Source of the DNA: an uncultured delta proteobacterium
GTDB taxonomy: Bacteria > Myxococcota_A > Polyangia > Polyangiales > Polyangiaceae
NCBI GenBank assembly: GCA_903893335.1
Contig: CAITLX010000946.1
Location: forward strand, 1 to 7,009
DNA: 7,009 nucleotides
Reading direction: 5' to 3'
The notes beneath the pieces were generated by a model, which worked only from the letters and a program-made list of their open reading frames with translations, had not been told where the DNA came from and ran no database searches. Of this stretch, positions 5,289-7,009 are shown one piece after another; the stretch's first letter is position 1; every line of letters starts with the position of its first letter. The translations under genes were made by a program, and so were the position numbers.

Positions 5289-6287
5289 ATGCCCCTTCCC
5301 CGCACCCTCGCCGTCGCCCCCTTCACGCTCGCCGCCGTGCTGGGGGCGAGCGTGGCGTTCGCCGACGCGAGCCGCCTGCCGGCCGAGGTCGGGTGGAACG
5401 GCGGCGACATCGAGACGGCGCGCTCGCTCGCGGTCGGCGGCGCGGTGCGTGCGCTCGGCGGCGGCACGACCTCCCTCTACGCGAACCCCGCCAACCTCGC
5501 GCTGCAGCGCGTCTACCACCTCGAGGCGCTCGCCTCGATCGGCGCCGACGCCAGGCGCCAGACGTACGGCGCGGGCGCCGTCGACTCGGTGAGCGGACGG
5601 CTCGCGGGCGGCATCGGCGGGCACTACGGCTTCATGGATCCGGACGGCATCGACCGGAAGTGGACCGACCTGCGCCTCGGCCTCGCGTTTCCCTTCTCCG
5701 AGAAGCTCTACGCGGGCCTGAGCGGTCGCTACCTCAAGCTCAAGCAGAACGGCACCGGGCCGCTCGGGTCGAGCTACGCGTCGGGCGGCCTCGCCGGCGA
5801 GACGATGCTCGAGAGCTTCTCGTTCGACGCGGGCATCACGCTCAAGCCCAACGAGCAGTTCGCCATCGGCGTGCTCGGCCAGAACCTGACCAACCCCGGC
5901 ACGGGCTTCCAGCCCACGATGCTCGGCGGCGGCATCGGCTGGGGCGGCAGCGATCTGGTGCTCGAGGCCGACGTGCTCGCCGACTTCACGACCTACGCGG
6001 ACGCCAACGGCAAGTCGCAGGCGAAGATGCGCGCGATGGGCGGCCTCGACTACCTCGCCGGCGACCACTACCCGGTGCGCCTCGGCTACCGCTGGGACCA
6101 GGGGCTGCGCACGCACGCGGTGTCGGGCGGCCTCGGCTACGTCGACCCGCAGTTCTCGCTCGAGGTGTCGATGCGCCGCACGGTGTCGGGGCCCGAGACG
6201 CTGACGCCGTCGACGACCGTGGTCATCGGGCTGCAGTACTTCCTCGAGTCGAGCGGCATCACGCGCGCGCCGACCGACCTCGAGTGA
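5289..6287 (+). CDS. Outer-membrane beta-barrel protein, PorV/FadL-like
   Basis: A 332-residue exported protein. Residues 1-25 form a signal peptide: basic R5, hydrophobic core LAVAPFTLAAVLGASVA, and cleavage expected after AFA (23-25). The mature part opens with a LAVGGAVRALGGGTTSLYANPANLAL segment (48-73 or so), the AxGGA...AL...ss.Y.NPA pattern of PorV/PorQ and FadL-type barrels. After it come repeated amphipathic strands with aromatic girdles, for example GIGGHYGFMD, KLYAGLSGRYLKLK, EQFAIGVLGQNLTNPG and YPVRLGYRWDQGL. The chain ends with a strand VVIGLQYF followed by a 14-residue tail. It should sit in the outer membrane; cargo or partner is unknown. The frame is open back to 4995, but ATG 5289 is chosen because the signal peptide begins there. 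No Shine-Dalgarno sequence precedes it. The last 50 codons overlap the opposite-strand gene. Confidence 0.85.
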   Translation: MPLPRTLAVAPFTLAAVLGASVAFADASRLPAEVGWNGGDIETARSLAVGGAVRALGGGTTSLYANPANLALQRVYHLEALASIGADARRQTYGAGAVDSVSGRLAGGIGGHYGFMDPDGIDRKWTDLRLGLAFPFSEKLYAGLSGRYLKLKQNGTGPLGSSYASGGLAGETMLESFSFDAGITLKPNEQFAIGVLGQNLTNPGTGFQPTMLGGGIGWGGSDLVLEADVLADFTTYADANGKSQAKMRAMGGLDYLAGDHYPVRLGYRWDQGLRTHAVSGGLGYVDPQFSLEVSMRRTVSGPETLTPSTTVVIGLQYFLESSGITRAPTDLE

Positions 6288-7009
6288 CGCGGCGGCAGCG
6301 CGAAGCGCACGCACAGATCGTCGGCGCCTGACCGCTGCGCGAGCGGCGGTGGCACGGACGACCCCGCGCGCGCGCCCTCGCCGGCGACCGCCAGGCTCGC
6401 GTCCTCGGTCGCGGGCCCGCACAGGCGAGCCGACACGCGCGCGAGGGCGACGCCGCTCGACGAGCCGACCTCGACCGTTCCGAGCACGAAGGGCCTGCCG
6501 GCCGACGCGCCGAGGCGCGCGACGATCTCGCGCGCGCCATCGTCGCCTGCGGCGGGCATCGCGTGCACCTCGCGCACGCGCAGCGTCGCGGCGCCCGAGG
6601 CGGCGAGCGCGCGCGAGACCTCGGCAGCGGGCAGGTGCGCGAGCGAGCCGACCATCGTGGCGCGGCCGACGTGGAGCGCCGCGTGCGTCGGGGCGCGGGG
6701 CGCGATCTCGTGCGCGACCGGCACGCAGGCGGCGCCGGGGTCGGCCGAGAGGCGGTCGCGTGGGACCTCGCAGAGCCGCGCCTCGAACGCGAGCGGCACG
6801 CCGGGCGCGCCCCACGCGATCCAGACGTCGAGGTCCGAGCCGCTCCAGCGGCCTCGCGGGAGCGTGAGGTCGGTCGTGACGACCACGCGGTCGGCGCCGA
6901 CGTCGAGCGCGACGCGCGCGACGCCGACCGGGCCGGGCAGATCGCGGGGCGGGGGGCGCGCTGGGGGCGTGCGCGCGGCAGGCGCGGGCGCAGGGTGCGC
7001 AGGGCGACC
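6137..7009 (-). CDS. Unrecognised, probably exported protein, C-terminal part (cut by right window edge)
   Basis: The frame is open from the window edge to a stop at 6137, giving 290 visible residues; the start lies outside. An internal GTG at 6886 exists, but the open frame continues above it. Visible residues 1-22 are a Pro/Ala/Arg-rich linker, followed by a beta-rich domain (DLPGPVGVARVALDVG, then DLTLPRGRWSGSDLDVWIAWGAPGVPLAF). Four cysteines (in RLCEV, AACVP, RLCGP and DLCVRF) could pair as disulfides. A Pro-rich linker plus cysteines suggests a periplasmic or surface protein anchored by an N-terminus that is not seen; this is inference. I do not recognise the family. The last 50 codons, after CVRFALPPRHS, run antisense to the barrel gene and look less like protein, so the conserved part probably ends near 6290. 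The antisense phase shares third codon positions with the barrel gene, which keeps such frames open by chance. Confidence 0.6.
   Translation of the reverse strand, partial: GRPAHPAPAPAARTPPARPPPRDLPGPVGVARVALDVGADRVVVTTDLTLPRGRWSGSDLDVWIAWGAPGVPLAFEARLCEVPRDRLSADPGAACVPVAHEIAPRAPTHAALHVGRATMVGSLAHLPAAEVSRALAASGAATLRVREVHAMPAAGDDGAREIVARLGASAGRPFVLGTVEVGSSSGVALARVSARLCGPATEDASLAVAGEGARAGSSVPPPLAQRSGADDLCVRFALPPRHSRSVGARVMPLDSRKYCSPMTTVVDGVSVSGPDTVRRIDTSSENCGST

Noticed and set aside
5232..6815. A 527-codon minus-strand open frame across the barrel gene
   Set aside because: Antisense shadow with Arg/Ala/Glu-rich composition; the barrel gene on the plus strand has a signal peptide and strand pattern.
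1..7009. Search for tRNA or rRNA genes, CRISPR arrays, insertion sequences and attachment sites
   Set aside because: No cloverleaf-like sequence, regular spaced repeats, transposase motifs or terminal inverted repeats were seen on reading both strands.

Overview
This window comes from a very GC-rich bacterial chromosome (by eye around or above 70% GC, with nearly every third codon position G or C). The gene styles fit Myxococcota, probably the Polyangia/Sorangium side: a Hanks-type kinase domain fused to an AAA_16-type ATPase, a myxobacterial-looking DnaA, and signal-peptide outer-membrane barrels. The taxonomic placement is inference from protein style, not from a marker gene search.

Layout, left to right. 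(1) 1-1474, minus strand: an acetyl-CoA acetyltransferase (thiolase) gene followed five bases later by an MBL-fold hydrolase gene that runs off the left edge, probably one operon. (2) 1475-1598: a divergent promoter region. The thiolase may be leaderless. (3) 1599-3338, plus strand: a 579-residue pseudokinase-ATPase fusion. Its kinase half has lost most catalytic landmarks, and its ATPase half stops where a winged-helix/TPR section usually follows. (4) 3352-4761, minus strand: dnaA, complete and well conserved, convergent with the pseudokinase gene across only 13 bases. (5) 4762-5288: a 527-base gene-free spacer with lower GC. It carries a DnaA-box pair just upstream of dnaA, a direct repeat, and two T5 tracts, one behind a perfect hairpin. 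(6) 5289-6287, plus strand: a signal-peptide outer-membrane barrel of PorV/FadL style. (7) 6137-7009, minus strand: the 3' part of an unrecognised, probably exported protein gene that overlaps the end of the barrel gene tail to tail by about 150 bases.

How the parts relate. The thiolase joins or splits short-chain acyl-CoA units, and the hydrolase is its likely co-transcribed partner. dnaA stands alone here: no dnaN, recF, gyrB or rpmH is visible beside it. The DnaA-box pair in its leader suggests autoregulation, or that this spacer is part of the replication origin. The sequence does not decide between these. The most unusual object is the pseudokinase-ATPase, which looks like a signalling scaffold rather than an enzyme and lies tail to tail with dnaA.
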